DNA of 64,000 nt from SB15 sp964639245 (GCA_964639245.1 CAZXCU010000017.1:44292-108291), one strand, 5' to 3'; counted from the stretch's first letter, positions 1 to 9,841 are shown. Numbers and translations: made by a program. The notes: generated by a model from the letters alone, not told the origin.

Positions 1-286
1 CATCATAGCGATACTGCACATTCACCATCCGATGATACAGAGTCAGCAGGGGACGCGGCAGACGTTCGCCGTTGCGGTCAATCACCCAGATTTCCCCGGT
101 CTGCTGCGCGACAAATAAGCGGCCTGAGCCATCTTCGGGGGCAGCCAGCGCGAGGGGCAGTGTCAGACCATCCTCGACGAGTTCAAGCTGAATCACGATG
201 TCCGATTCGGGAATGTCCATGTCTTGGGCGTTAATGGATGGAAAAATAAGCATGAATAACAATAAAACCAGAAAAAATTTACGCAT
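1..286 (-). CDS. PQQ-dependent sugar dehydrogenase-like protein, N-terminal part
   Basis: Only the first 95 codons lie in the window; the gene continues past the left edge. The ATG at 286 has a GGGAG Shine-Dalgarno about six bases upstream. A hydrophobic signal peptide (about residues 1-19, ending INAQ) is followed by a segment reading EDGLTLPLALAAPEDGSG, RLFVAQQTGEIWVID. This is the usual opening of soluble glucose/sorbosone dehydrogenases with a six-bladed PQQ-binding propeller. By family knowledge the product would be a secreted, PQQ-dependent aldose dehydrogenase. The catalytic His and PQQ ligands lie outside the window, so the enzyme class is inferred from the N-terminal motif only. It is separated from the upstream lipoprotein gene by a palindromic repeat. 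Confidence 0.7.
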   Translation of the reverse strand, partial: MRKFFLVLLLFMLIFPSINAQDMDIPESDIVIQLELVEDGLTLPLALAAPEDGSGRLFVAQQTGEIWVIDRNGERLPRPLLTLYHRMVNVQYRYD

Positions 287-296
287 GTCGCTCCCT

Positions 297-356
297 TACC
301 TCACCCCCTGCCCCTCTCCAATTTTTGGAGAGGGGAGAAATTTAGGGTGGGGTCAA
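297..356. repeat. REP-like palindromic repeat, copy A
   Basis: A perfect 9 bp inverted repeat (CCCCTCTCC at 311-319, GGAGAGGGG at 327-335) is framed by CTCACCCCC on the left and GGGTGGGGTC on the right. The same composite pattern recurs near 7.8, 18.8, 19.1, 19.3, 25.2 and 44.8 kb, so this is an interspersed family. Here it fills the gap between two co-directional genes and could act as a terminator or mRNA-stability hairpin. Confidence 0.8.
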
Positions 357-359
357 ATT

Positions 360-3300
360 TTATTGCAGCGGCACGTTCTGGCGGAGAAGTTGCAGCAGTC
401 GCAGCAGCATTTCGTTCCGTTTGACCGCGCCATAGGTGGTCAAATTTTCGGTGGTGAGCAGCGCATTTTGTCCGTCACCGGGCGAAGTTAGCGTGAGGTC
501 GGAATTCACCTGTTCCACCGGAATACTTCGCCAGAGATTCCACAGAGGCAGGCCGTTGTTGTCGGCGAAGGTAGCAATAGCTTCATTGTAAGCATCAACC
601 TGAGTCGGTGCGCCGGGAAGGGTCGCCAGCACCGGAATCGCGCCATAGGCTTGAATGGTCTGCACCATCAATTGCAGGTTGGTTTCAAAGCTGGCAATCG
701 GCGTGCTTTCCAGAACATCATTCCGTCCGACCATCACCACCACAACACTCGGCTGATAGGCCACCATCGCGCAGGCAATTGGATTGGATTCCGCACAGCC
801 TTCGGGATTGTTGGCAGGATTGATTAAATCCGCCGTTTTCCAGTTGGGGTTGGCTGCCCCGTCCGCCGCGTTGAGGACATTGCCTGCCCCAAGCGGTTGA
901 TTCAGGTAGACATCCAGCGTGCTTTGCACATCCGATGCACCACTTAAATCGTAAACGCCATCCCCTGCCGCGCCGAGCAGTTCACGATCAGTCACGTCGC
1001 CAATCACGATGAACACATTCGGCTGACCTGCGGTATACAGCGATTGCACCCCTGCCAAAAATTGCGCGTCGGTGAAATCGGGCAGTTCTGGCACACTAGC
1101 AAGTGGGCTGTCCGGCAAATCGGGTTCGGTGGGAACAGCCCCTTCAGCCACTGTAACGAGGAAAGTTAAGGACGAACTTCCCCCCCCGGCATCTGTTCCG
1201 GTAACAGTAATCGTGGCTGTTCCAGCGACGCTGCCCGCAATCGTCACCGCGCCTTCACCCGTTTGTACCTGCGCGATGGTTTCATCGCTCGATATTGCGC
1301 TCAAAGTGACTGGCGTACCTTCGGGGTCGGTCACATTGAGTGGCACGGTCACGAATCCACCCATATCCACCACTTGATCCGGCACAGCCGCAAACGCGGG
1401 CGGTTGATTTTCCTGTGCGATTTCCGTCGGTGGGGCAGTCACCAGCACCTGGAAGGTCATTTCGGATTGTTTGCCCGTGCCATCTTCGACCACCACCGTT
1501 AGGGCGGCTTGTCCGGCAGAAACCCCCGTCACCAGCACATTGCCTGTGCCATCCGGCGCACCTGTCGCAATCGTATCGGCGGAGGAGGTGATTTCGGCAA
1601 GGAAAGTTTGTGTGCCTTCGGGGTCAAATGAATTGATAATGACCGTCACAGTTTCACCCACACCGAGAGTCTGGTCGCCAATGGGGTCAATCAAGGGAAC
1701 TTCATCGGGAATGGGCGTGGGTTCTAGCACAGTCACAGTGAAAGTTGTCTCGGCCTGCAAGCCAGAACCATCGTCCACCACCACGGTAATTTGTGTTTGT
1801 CCCGCCGAAATGGGCGTGAGAATCAAATTCCCTGCCCCGTCCGATTCTGCGGTGGCGATGGTGTCCGCCGCCGAGAGGATTTCCGCAAAGAAGGTATTCA
1901 CGCCTTCGGGGTCGCTGGCGGTGACAGGCACAAGAATCGGATCATTCCCCAGAATCAAAGTCTGGTCGGGAATGGTTTCAATCGTTGGTGAGTTGTTCGG
2001 GGTTGCGGTTGGCTCAAGTACCGTAATGTTAAAGCTCAGGCTCGATTGTCCCCCATCCCCATCTTCGGCGGTGAGGGTGATTTGTGTTTGTCCCGCAGCC
2101 AAAGGCGTGAGAATCAGATTCCCCGCCCCGTCCGATTCCGCTATAGCAATGGTATCCGCCGCCGATTCAATTTCGGCAAAAAACGGTGTTGTACCTTCGG
2201 GGTCAGTCACCGTCACCGGAATAAGAATCGGATCATTCCCCAGAATCAGCGTCTGGTCAGCAATTGGCGCGATAATCGGCAGTTCGTTTGGCGTAGGAGT
2301 CGGCTCAAAGACGGTTACATTGAAACTGGCTTCGGATTGCAAACCATCGCCATCCTCGGCGGTCAAGGTAATTTGGGTCGTGCCGGGCGCAACGCCTGTA
2401 ATGAGCAAATTGCCCGCCCCGTCCGATTCCGCTGTTGCAATCGTTTCAGCAGCGGACTCAATTTCCGCAAAAAATGGCGTTGTGCCATCCGGGTCAACCA
2501 CTGTCACGGGCAGCACAAGGGTATCGCCCACCTGGATAAGTTGCTCGCCAATCGGTGAAATTTGCGGCGGGTCATTGGGTACAGGGGTTGCAGTCGGCGC
2601 AAGGCTGACCACTACACGCAAACTGCTGGTGGATTGTTCGCCATCGCCATCTTCCGCCACCAGATTAATCTGGGCGGTTCCCGGCGCAATGCCTGTAATG
2701 AGCAAATTGCCCGCCCCGTCCGATTCCGCTGTGACTATCGTTTCGGCAGAGGATGTGATTTCGGCAAAAAAGGCGGTGGTGCCTTCGGGGTCGGTCACAT
2801 TGATCGGCACGGTAATCGTTTCGCCCACAAAAACCGCCTGATCACCAATCGGGTCAATGATAGGCGCATCATTCGGCACAGGAGTCGGTTCAACAACGGT
2901 CACAGTAAAATTGGTGCTGGACTGATTCCCGTCCCCATCTTCGACGGTCAGGGTCATTTCTGCCGTACCTGCCGCAATCCCCGTCACAATCAAATTGCCC
3001 GCCCCGTCCGATTCCACTGTCGCTATCGTTTCAGCAGAGGACTCAAGTTCGGCAAAAAAGACCGTGGTGCCTTCGGGGTCAACCGCGCTCACAGGCAGGA
3101 TTAAGGGTTCATTGCCAATCACCACCGTTTGCGGCGCAATCGGTTCAATCAACGGGGCTTCATTCGGCAGCGGCGTTTCGGTGGGGGTAAAGCTCACCCG
3201 CACGGTAAAGGTGACGGGGGTTTGCTGCCCATCGCCATCTTCGACAATCACGGTCACGTCGGTTTGCCCCGCCGCCACCCCGGTAATGAGCAAATTGCCC

Positions 3301-5507
3301 GCCCCATCCGATTCCACCGTGGCGATGGTTTCTGCAGAGGAGCTGACTTCGGCAAAAAAGACCGTCGTGCCTTCGGGGTCACTCGCCTCAACTGGTACGG
3401 TGAGGGTTTCACCCGCTTCAACGGTTTGTTCGGGAATCGCAGCGACAATCGGCGCATCATTTGGAATGGGAGTCGCTTCTAACACTGTCACGGTAAAGCT
3501 GGTCGAAGATTGATTGCCTGTGCCATCTTCCACCGTTAAGGTGATTTGTGCGGTACCGGGTACAAGTCCTTCAAGCAACAAATTGCCCGCCCCGTCCGAT
3601 TCCGCCGTCACAATCGTTTCGGCCGAAGACTCAAGTTCCGCAAAAAAGACTGTGGTGCCTTCGGGGTCGCTGGCCTCTACTGGCAGCACCAACAATTCAC
3701 TACCAATCACCAGCGTTTGATTCTGAATCGGCGTGATAACAGGCGGTGCATCGGGGGTGGCGGTAGCAGGCTCAAGCACCACCACATTAAAAGAAGCGGT
3801 TGCTGTGCCGCCGCTGCCATCACTCGCCGTTACGCTGATACGGGCGCGTCCGGGCGCAAGGGCTGTTACCAGCAAATTGCCCGCCCCGTCCGATTCCGCC
3901 GTGGCAATCGTTTCTGCCGAAGATACTATCGCAGAAAAGAAGGTATTCACACCTTCGGGGTCGCTAACTTCGACCACCACCGTAACGGTTTCCTCCATTG
4001 CCAGCGTAACATCCTCAATCGGCGCGATGACGGGCGGTTGATTCGGTTCAGAGGAGGTCACCACCGTCACGCGGAACGTCACATTGCTTTGTTTGCCCTG
4101 TGTATCGTCCGCAATCACGTTAATTGTGGCTTGCCCCGCCGCTAACCCGGAGACTTCCAGCCCACCCGCCGAATTGATTTCCGCCAGCGCAATTTCCGGG
4201 GCTGCCGATGACGCGCTCAGAATAGGAGTTGCGCCTTCGGGGTCGGTCACATTCACCGGCACCAGAATCGTTTGCCCGATTTGGACTTCTTGCGGGTTGA
4301 TGGGGTCAATTACGGGCGGGCGGTTGTCCGCCGGATTCAACACAGTCGGCGTAATTGAAGGAGTCACCGTTTGAGTCGGTGTCTCGGTACTGGTTGCGGT
4401 AACGGTTGCACTGGATGTCACCGTCACAGTTAGCGTTGTCGTTGCGCTGGCAGTTGCCACCAGCACCCCCGAACACTCACCACGAATCGCAATGCTGCCA
4501 GAAGGAATCCATGCCAGCACGCCATTCACGTTGATTTGCCACCAACTGCCATCCCCTGTGCGCTGGAAAACTTCCCAGTTGGTATTGGCACGCAAGGTCA
4601 AAATGGCGGTGCTATTTTCATCTGGGGCGCTGCGTGCGGTCACATTATCCGTCGTAATCACCGCACGGCAGACTCGCGGATCTAAGGTCGCGGTGGCTAC
4701 TACACCCCCGCCCGATTGCACCGGAATCGTAGTCGAAGTTGGCGCAACAGCGACAGAGGTAGCCGTGGCGGTAGGCACAAAAACGACTTCCCCCGTCACC
4801 GGCAGTGACGCGCAGTTGCCCAAACGGGCCGTATACGCCGCGTCAATCCAGCCGCGCTGCCCCCGCACATTGACTTCAAACCATTCATTGCCGGCGGTGC
4901 GCCCCAACAGAGGAATCACTTCGCCAAGGGTGGTGGTTTGCACACTATTTGCGACACTGCTGGGTTGCGAAAGCACATTCAATTGATCCAGCAAAATCCG
5001 CACACGGCAGGTCGTATCCGCCGTTGCCACAGGCACCACCACCAACGGCGTAGCCACAGGCGTGGTCACCTGCGAGGCTTGCCCGACGACGGTAATTTCC
5101 ACCGAAGCAGGGTCACTGGCGGTTTCATTGTGATAGGCAACCACCTCCAGACGGTATGTGCCTGTCTGAATGGGTGTCCACTTTTGCAGGGAGGCGAGTT
5201 CGGTTTGCCCGCTTGGATTGGGGCTGTTAATCGTGTTAATCACCGCGCCATTTTCACGGAGTTCAATCCGTGTTACCCCGGCGCTATCCCGCGCAATCGA
5301 ATAGACCAGCACTTCCTGATTCACCGCCACTTCCGAACCTGTCAACGGTGAGTTAATTTCAACGGTTGGTTGGCTCGCTGCCGCATTTACATTGGCGGTA
5401 GGCGAGGCTTGACTGTCTTCATCATCCCCCCCACCTGTCAAATTACAGGCAGGCAGAATGAGGAAAAACAGCGCCAGAAAAAAAGCCAGTTCGCGTTTCA
5501 AGTCCAT
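360..5507 (-). CDS. Giant repeat lipoprotein with Ig-like repeats and degenerate SGNH domain
   Basis: 1715 residues. The N-terminus is a lipoprotein signal with lipobox LPAC (Cys21), so the protein is probably anchored on the outer face of the membrane. Domains in order: an Ig-like segment (about 48-140), two SH3-like modules (about 166-232 and 278-345), a T/S/P-rich linker, eleven tandem cadherin/Ig-like repeats of about 96 residues (about 392-1454) each built around 'DPEG' and mostly containing 'ESDGAGNL', then a C-terminal region resembling SGNH/GDSL hydrolases (about 1480-1715). That region keeps the GxND block (GRND), but the first block reads GDV instead of GDS and the DxxH block lacks His, so it is probably not a working esterase. 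The ATG at 5507 follows AAAGGGG. Role inferred: cell-surface stalk or binding protein. Confidence 0.85.
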   Translation of the reverse strand: MDLKRELAFFLALFFLILPACNLTGGGDDEDSQASPTANVNAAASQPTVEINSPLTGSEVAVNQEVLVYSIARDSAGVTRIELRENGAVINTINSPNPSGQTELASLQKWTPIQTGTYRLEVVAYHNETASDPASVEITVVGQASQVTTPVATPLVVVPVATADTTCRVRILLDQLNVLSQPSSVANSVQTTTLGEVIPLLGRTAGNEWFEVNVRGQRGWIDAAYTARLGNCASLPVTGEVVFVPTATATSVAVAPTSTTIPVQSGGGVVATATLDPRVCRAVITTDNVTARSAPDENSTAILTLRANTNWEVFQRTGDGSWWQINVNGVLAWIPSGSIAIRGECSGVLVATASATTTLTVTVTSSATVTATSTETPTQTVTPSITPTVLNPADNRPPVIDPINPQEVQIGQTILVPVNVTDPEGATPILSASSAAPEIALAEINSAGGLEVSGLAAGQATINVIADDTQGKQSNVTFRVTVVTSSEPNQPPVIAPIEDVTLAMEETVTVVVEVSDPEGVNTFFSAIVSSAETIATAESDGAGNLLVTALAPGRARISVTASDGSGGTATASFNVVVLEPATATPDAPPVITPIQNQTLVIGSELLVLPVEASDPEGTTVFFAELESSAETIVTAESDGAGNLLLEGLVPGTAQITLTVEDGTGNQSSTSFTVTVLEATPIPNDAPIVAAIPEQTVEAGETLTVPVEASDPEGTTVFFAEVSSSAETIATVESDGAGNLLITGVAAGQTDVTVIVEDGDGQQTPVTFTVRVSFTPTETPLPNEAPLIEPIAPQTVVIGNEPLILPVSAVDPEGTTVFFAELESSAETIATVESDGAGNLIVTGIAAGTAEMTLTVEDGDGNQSSTNFTVTVVEPTPVPNDAPIIDPIGDQAVFVGETITVPINVTDPEGTTAFFAEITSSAETIVTAESDGAGNLLITGIAPGTAQINLVAEDGDGEQSTSSLRVVVSLAPTATPVPNDPPQISPIGEQLIQVGDTLVLPVTVVDPDGTTPFFAEIESAAETIATAESDGAGNLLITGVAPGTTQITLTAEDGDGLQSEASFNVTVFEPTPTPNELPIIAPIADQTLILGNDPILIPVTVTDPEGTTPFFAEIESAADTIAIAESDGAGNLILTPLAAGQTQITLTAEDGDGGQSSLSFNITVLEPTATPNNSPTIETIPDQTLILGNDPILVPVTASDPEGVNTFFAEILSAADTIATAESDGAGNLILTPISAGQTQITVVVDDGSGLQAETTFTVTVLEPTPIPDEVPLIDPIGDQTLGVGETVTVIINSFDPEGTQTFLAEITSSADTIATGAPDGTGNVLVTGVSAGQAALTVVVEDGTGKQSEMTFQVLVTAPPTEIAQENQPPAFAAVPDQVVDMGGFVTVPLNVTDPEGTPVTLSAISSDETIAQVQTGEGAVTIAGSVAGTATITVTGTDAGGGSSSLTFLVTVAEGAVPTEPDLPDSPLASVPELPDFTDAQFLAGVQSLYTAGQPNVFIVIGDVTDRELLGAAGDGVYDLSGASDVQSTLDVYLNQPLGAGNVLNAADGAANPNWKTADLINPANNPEGCAESNPIACAMVAYQPSVVVVMVGRNDVLESTPIASFETNLQLMVQTIQAYGAIPVLATLPGAPTQVDAYNEAIATFADNNGLPLWNLWRSIPVEQVNSDLTLTSPGDGQNALLTTENLTTYGAVKRNEMLLRLLQLLRQNVPLQ
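1145..4330 (-). repeat. Eleven coding tandem repeats of about 290 bp
   Basis: The Ig-like repeat tract of the giant lipoprotein. Stretches such as GCCCGCCCCGTCCGATTC recur almost unchanged in most units on the plus strand, so identity is high at DNA level. This suggests recent amplification or gene conversion and copy-number instability. It is coding, not a CRISPR or satellite. Confidence 0.85.
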
Positions 5508-5651
5508 CCCCTTTACAACTATTCATGCGGTGATAGGTCAAAAACCATCACCAGAAAATTCACATCAGCGCTCTACTATAGAGCATATATCACTCGCTTA
5601 AAAATACTACCATCATAAGGCAAACGCGGGGAAAACGTGATTAAGGTTGGT

Positions 5652-5688
5652 TAAAAACAAAGGGCGAGTCCCGAATTGGACTCGCCCC
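5652..5688 (-). terminator. Rho-independent terminator of ABC cassette 1
   Basis: A 10 bp perfect stem (5662-5671 with 5678-5687, six-base loop) is followed on the minus strand by TTTGTTTTT. It sits just downstream of the DppC-like stop codon. Confidence 0.85.
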
Positions 5689-5722
5689 CCATCAAGTGAA
5701 AGGAAAAAAGCGTGCTAAAATA

Positions 5723-6652
5723 TTATGTAGAACGGGGATCGAAGGCATCACGCAGCCCATCCCCGATGACATACAAACACAACACTGTCACCACAATCAG
5801 CGCACCGGGAATCATCACCAGATGCACCCCCCGGTCAAAAAAGCCCTGCGCGTTGGTGAGCATATTGCCCCAACTGGGCGTGGGCGGACGCACCCCCAAC
5901 CCCAGATAACTCAAGGCCGATTCAGTCAAAATCAACCCACCAATGTCGATAGCAAGGGTCACAATCAAGATGGAAAACACATTGGGGATGATATGAATAA
6001 ACATGATGCGCCAAGCACTTGCGCCCGCCGCCCGCGCCGCAACGACATATTCGCGTTCGCGCTGGGAGAGGGTTTCGCCGCGCACCAAACGCATCGTGCC
6101 TGTCCACCCCAAGACGGTCAAAATGAAAATAAGCGACCAGACGGTGGGGGCCAGCACCGCCGCGATAATCAGCAGCAGAAACAGTTGTGGCACCGAATTG
6201 AGCGTGGTAATGAACCACATCAAAATATCATCAATGATGCCAAAAGGCCCACCCTGATAGTATCCCGCGAAAACACCAATCGACATGCCTAGAATCAGCG
6301 ACCCAATCGCCGAGGACACGCCGATGCCCAATGAAACCTGTCCGGCATACATTAAACGGGCAAGGTGGTCACGGCCTAAATCGTCCGTTCCCAGCGGGTG
6401 TCCTTCTGCTCCAATCGGTAAAAAGCCGGGGGAACTGCGGGTGTCGGTATAGCTAATATCAAGTGCCTGCGAAATCAACGGCGCACACACCGAAATAATA
6501 ATCAGCGCTAGGATGACACTCAGCGCAATTAGCGTCAAATAATCGCGCCGCAGACGCCGCAGCGCCATTTTGGTCAGAGATTCGCCCGCATACTGTTCCT
6601 GATTGAGCTGAACAATGCTGCCTTCACTCAGGGATGGTGAGGTTGCTGCCAT
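5723..6652 (-). CDS. DppC/OppC-type ABC transporter permease, cassette 1
   Basis: 309 residues, the usual length for an oligopeptide/dipeptide ABC permease of the DppC class. It has an OppC-type N-terminal segment (LRRLRRDYLTLIAL leading into TM1), about six membrane segments, the cytoplasmic EAA loop that docks on the ATPase (EYVVAARAAGASAWRIMF) and the typical ending GDGLRDAFDP. The ATG at 6652 has an AGGAG Shine-Dalgarno. It lies 10 bp after the DppB partner and is the last gene of the cassette before a strong terminator. No ATPase gene follows, so the complex must borrow DppD/DppF-type ATPases encoded elsewhere. The substrate is probably a peptide but cannot be read from sequence. Confidence 0.92.
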   Translation of the reverse strand: MAATSPSLSEGSIVQLNQEQYAGESLTKMALRRLRRDYLTLIALSVILALIIISVCAPLISQALDISYTDTRSSPGFLPIGAEGHPLGTDDLGRDHLARLMYAGQVSLGIGVSSAIGSLILGMSIGVFAGYYQGGPFGIIDDILMWFITTLNSVPQLFLLLIIAAVLAPTVWSLIFILTVLGWTGTMRLVRGETLSQREREYVVAARAAGASAWRIMFIHIIPNVFSILIVTLAIDIGGLILTESALSYLGLGVRPPTPSWGNMLTNAQGFFDRGVHLVMIPGALIVVTVLCLYVIGDGLRDAFDPRST

Positions 6653-6662
6653 GCGATTCTCC

Positions 6663-7730
6663 TTAATTTAACCGGATACGCGGGTCAACCATCGCGTACA
6701 TGATATCAGATAATAAATAACCAATGATGGTTACAAAACCACTTAAAATGACCACCGCCATCACCATCGGGTAGTCTTGTTGCAAGACCGCCTCAAAGGA
6801 CAAGCGCCCCAGGCCCGGCCACGAAAAAATCGTTTCAGTAATCACCGCCCCGCCCAACAAGCCGGGAATGGCTGGCCCTAAAATCGTCGCAATCGGGATG
6901 AGTGCATTGCGCGTGGCATGAACAAACCAGACATCACGGTTGGGCAAACCTTTGGCCTGTGCGGTACGAATATAATCTTGATTCAGCACTTCGAGCGTAG
7001 CCGTCCGCATATAGCGCGAAAGCACGGCAATCCAGCCTGTGCCAAGCGCAAACACGGGCAAAATCAGATGTTTTACATGGTCGGCGGTGGTTTCACACCC
7101 GCGCAAGGTCAAGGGACACTGGTTGCCCATTGGCAGAATATCCAGCCATTTGCCAAACACCAGAATGAGCATCAGCCCCAGCCAGAAAATCGGAACAGCA
7201 TTAAACACCACTGCCATCACTCTGGCGCTGTTATCAAAAATCCCACCCTGCCACACGGCGGACAGAATCCCGATGGGAATACCGAACAGCAACCCTACAA
7301 TCAGCGCTAAACCGCCGAGTTGAACTGTTGCCCACAATTTTTCTTTGATTAAATCAATCACCGGACGTTTATAAAAAAGTGACCGTCCAAAATCGCCCCG
7401 GATGATGCCCTCGTTGGTGCCTTTAATCGAGCCTTTTTCATTGCCCCGGCGGTCAAACTGGGGAATATCACGGCCTTCATAAAACGTCACCCCCAAAATT
7501 TTGATGGGGGCTTCCCCAATCAGCCAGCGCACATATTGCACCGGCACAGGCGCATTAAATCCCAATCTTTCCGCCATAATTTCGCGCTGACGCGGCGGCG
7601 TTTTGGGGTCAAAGGTCATGGCTGCTGCCGGGCCACCGGGTGCAGCCGACATAATAAGAAAAGATAAAACTGTAATACCAAGCAGGGTGGGAATCGCCTG
7701 AATTAAACGGCGTAGAATAAATTTACCCAT
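6663..7730 (-). CDS. DppB/OppB-type ABC transporter permease, cassette 1
   Basis: 355 residues. Hallmarks of the family: an N-terminal membrane helix (RRLIQAIPTLLGITVLSFLI), the EAA loop (DYIRTAQAKGLPNRDVWFVH), and the C-terminal GYLLSDIMYAMVDPRIRLN. A periplasm/outer-face insertion at about residues 75-115 (PQFDRRGNEKGSIKG region) is shared with the second cassette's DppB and is longer than in the E. coli proteins. It forms the heterodimeric membrane pore with the DppC-like protein encoded 10 bp downstream. The Shine-Dalgarno in front of ATG 7730 is weak, which fits lower expression than the upstream binding protein. Confidence 0.92.
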   Translation of the reverse strand: MGKFILRRLIQAIPTLLGITVLSFLIMSAAPGGPAAAMTFDPKTPPRQREIMAERLGFNAPVPVQYVRWLIGEAPIKILGVTFYEGRDIPQFDRRGNEKGSIKGTNEGIIRGDFGRSLFYKRPVIDLIKEKLWATVQLGGLALIVGLLFGIPIGILSAVWQGGIFDNSARVMAVVFNAVPIFWLGLMLILVFGKWLDILPMGNQCPLTLRGCETTADHVKHLILPVFALGTGWIAVLSRYMRTATLEVLNQDYIRTAQAKGLPNRDVWFVHATRNALIPIATILGPAIPGLLGGAVITETIFSWPGLGRLSFEAVLQQDYPMVMAVVILSGFVTIIGYLLSDIMYAMVDPRIRLN

Positions 7731-7778
7731 GATTAAACCCGAACCTCATCTTCCAATAAGCGGACACAAATCTCGCCC

Positions 7779-7826
7779 CCTACCCCCTCTCCACAGAATG
7801 GAGAGGGGGAGAAAAATTTAGGGCAA
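7779..7826. repeat. REP-like hairpin between binding-protein and permease genes, copy B
   Basis: A 10 bp perfect inverted repeat (CCCCCTCTCC at 7783-7792, GGAGAGGGGG at 7800-7809) belongs to the interspersed repeat family. It sits between the solute-binding protein stop and the DppB start. An intra-operon hairpin here could protect the upstream message or reduce downstream expression, as REP elements do in other binding-protein operons. Confidence 0.75.
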
Positions 7827-7833
7827 AGTCAGT

Positions 7834-9552
7834 TTACTGGGAAACTGTCCACATTTCGACGTTCCAGTAGGCTTCGTTCGGGTAAGGGCCCCAACCTTCA
7901 ACGGAGTTGCTGGCGGCATAGAACCCACCTTGCGCGAACAGCCAGAGATAGGGCTGGTCGTTCTGCAAGATTTCCTGAATTTGATAGTAGAGCGCGGCGC
8001 GATCTTCTTTGGAGCAACCCGCCACCGTCTTGGCTTCCAACATCAGACGGTCAATTTCGGGGTTGGTGTAGGACACAAAATTGAAGCCGCTGCCCACCAC
8101 GTCACCATCGGAGGTGAAGAGGGTCGTCTGGTCGGGGTCAATCGGGTAACCGTTGCTCCAGCCCAGAATGATGGCATCAAAGGTTTGTGCATCCATGATT
8201 TCCAGCAGTTGGTTGAAGTCAATCGCGGTGAAGGTCACTTCAATGCCCAAAGCACCGAGTTGGTCTTGCACCAATTCACCAATTTGACCACGGCGGGTGT
8301 TGCCTTCGTTGGTCAGAATTTCAAAGGAGAAGCGCACACCATCAGCATTGACCAGAATGCCATCATCACCGGGTGTCCAGCCCGCTTCTGCCAACAGTGC
8401 GGCAGCTGCTTCGGGATCGTAGGGAATGGGGGCAAGGTCAGGGTTGAGCGCCCAAGAGGACGGCAGTTCGTTGGCAGCCATTACCACGCCTTCGCCCAAC
8501 ACCGCTTTTTCCATGATTTCATCAAGGTTGATGGCGTGTTGCAAGGCACGGCGCACGCGCTGGTCAGCAAACAACGGATGGGGTTCTTGTTCGACCATCA
8601 CGGGTAAACCGTTTTCGTCATAGACAGGGTTGCCGTCGGCATCAAGTTCAACACCGTCTTGGGGATTATCCGGGTTGGCAAGGTTCAAACCCACATAGTC
8701 CCATGTCCGTCCGGGGAAGTCAAAATATTGCAGATTTTCGTTGTCACGAACTTCTTGACGTTTGACGTTCTGAATACCTTCAGCCACGTTGAGTTCGCCT
8801 GCAATGAAGCGTTCCGCCAACACGGTCTGGTCAGGCACGTTCACATACAGCAAACCGTCGACCTGCGCCGGGGTAGGATAGGTGGGGTCAGAGACCAACG
8901 CCACACGTTCGCCCGCCGATTGGGATTCAAACGCAAACACACCACCGGTAACACTCGGTTCGGTGTCCATCGGATGGTCAACCATCGTGGCAAAATCAAA
9001 GTCCGCTGAGTCGGGTGTCCAGCCATAAACGTGACCGGGGGTGAAGGTCGGCACAGACAGCAGACTAAGGGTGTCGCATTGAGCATCGGCGAAGGTCACG
9101 GTCAGGGTATACCCATCTTCGCTGACTTCGACGGAGGTCATCCGACCATCAATCAGCGGTTGGTACGGCGATTCAATCAAACCACTCAGAATCGCATCAT
9201 AGGCAAATTTATAATCCCAACCGGTGACGGGAGTGCCATCCGACCAAGTGCGGGTCTGGTCGAGGTTAATGGTATAAACCAAGCCATCATCAGACACGCT
9301 GTAATCCAGCGCCATCGCACCGGGAACGCCCGCCGCAAAGAACTGGGTTTCGGGGTCTGTCCCCAGCAAGCCGGGATACAGGAACTGGGTAATATAACGG
9401 CAGTCCGTGCCGGAGCAGCGAATGTCCACCAGCGAACCAACGGATGTACCGCCATTCCCCGCGATAATTGTACCACCGGGTTCTTGCGCCATGACAGCGA
9501 AGGGGGTCATCACCATCGCCAGCAATGCAAGGGCAAAAATTACTCGTCTCAT
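7834..9552 (-). CDS. Peptide-type ABC transporter substrate-binding protein (family 5), cassette 1
   Basis: 572 residues. A signal peptide ending in AVMAQ is followed by the mature family-5 solute-binding fold. Visible landmarks are WSDGTPVTGWDYKFAYDAIL, the standard region near the N-terminus of DppA/OppA proteins, 'RRALQHAINLDEI' in the middle and the C-terminal 'QPYLWLFAQG'. The signal peptide lacks a lipobox Cys, so the protein may stay attached some other way or be exported. Two Cys in IRCSGTDC shortly after the signal peptide are shared with the paralogue at 12.2-14.0 kb and could form a disulfide. The ATG at 9552 has a GAGGAG Shine-Dalgarno. It captures the ligand, probably an oligopeptide, for the two downstream permeases. 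Confidence 0.9.
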   Translation of the reverse strand: MRRVIFALALLAMVMTPFAVMAQEPGGTIIAGNGGTSVGSLVDIRCSGTDCRYITQFLYPGLLGTDPETQFFAAGVPGAMALDYSVSDDGLVYTINLDQTRTWSDGTPVTGWDYKFAYDAILSGLIESPYQPLIDGRMTSVEVSEDGYTLTVTFADAQCDTLSLLSVPTFTPGHVYGWTPDSADFDFATMVDHPMDTEPSVTGGVFAFESQSAGERVALVSDPTYPTPAQVDGLLYVNVPDQTVLAERFIAGELNVAEGIQNVKRQEVRDNENLQYFDFPGRTWDYVGLNLANPDNPQDGVELDADGNPVYDENGLPVMVEQEPHPLFADQRVRRALQHAINLDEIMEKAVLGEGVVMAANELPSSWALNPDLAPIPYDPEAAAALLAEAGWTPGDDGILVNADGVRFSFEILTNEGNTRRGQIGELVQDQLGALGIEVTFTAIDFNQLLEIMDAQTFDAIILGWSNGYPIDPDQTTLFTSDGDVVGSGFNFVSYTNPEIDRLMLEAKTVAGCSKEDRAALYYQIQEILQNDQPYLWLFAQGGFYAASNSVEGWGPYPNEAYWNVEMWTVSQ

Positions 9553-9841
9553 CGTGAAGTTCTCCTCGTGTTAAAGAAATCTTTACAGGAACTTCATCAA
9601 CTGTACCGCGTCCTCGCAAAAAATCAAATCTCAATTTGGAAAATTGGACTTAACAATAGGACTTTATTTGGAGATTTTACCAATTCTTCAAAGTTTCTTC
9701 ATAGTTTGCACACAGTTACAGGTGAAAAACACATCGCCTGAAAAAGCCGCTCATCAAATTTTAATGAAATGGATTACAGAGGGCTTTTAGACAGGAATTT
9801 TATCCGCCCGGCTTACCGCTTCATCCGGTAAATTGGTTCAG

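Noticed and set aside
1471..2841. Long open frame on the plus strand opposite the repeat lipoprotein
   Set aside because: It is an antisense by-product of the eleven near-identical coding repeats: same period, low-complexity 'PSDSAV' pattern, no ribosome site. The minus-strand protein has a lipobox and real domains.
1145..4330. Regular repeats as a possible CRISPR array
   Set aside because: The period is about 290 bp, the 'spacers' are also conserved, and the tract is translated. No Cas genes are present.
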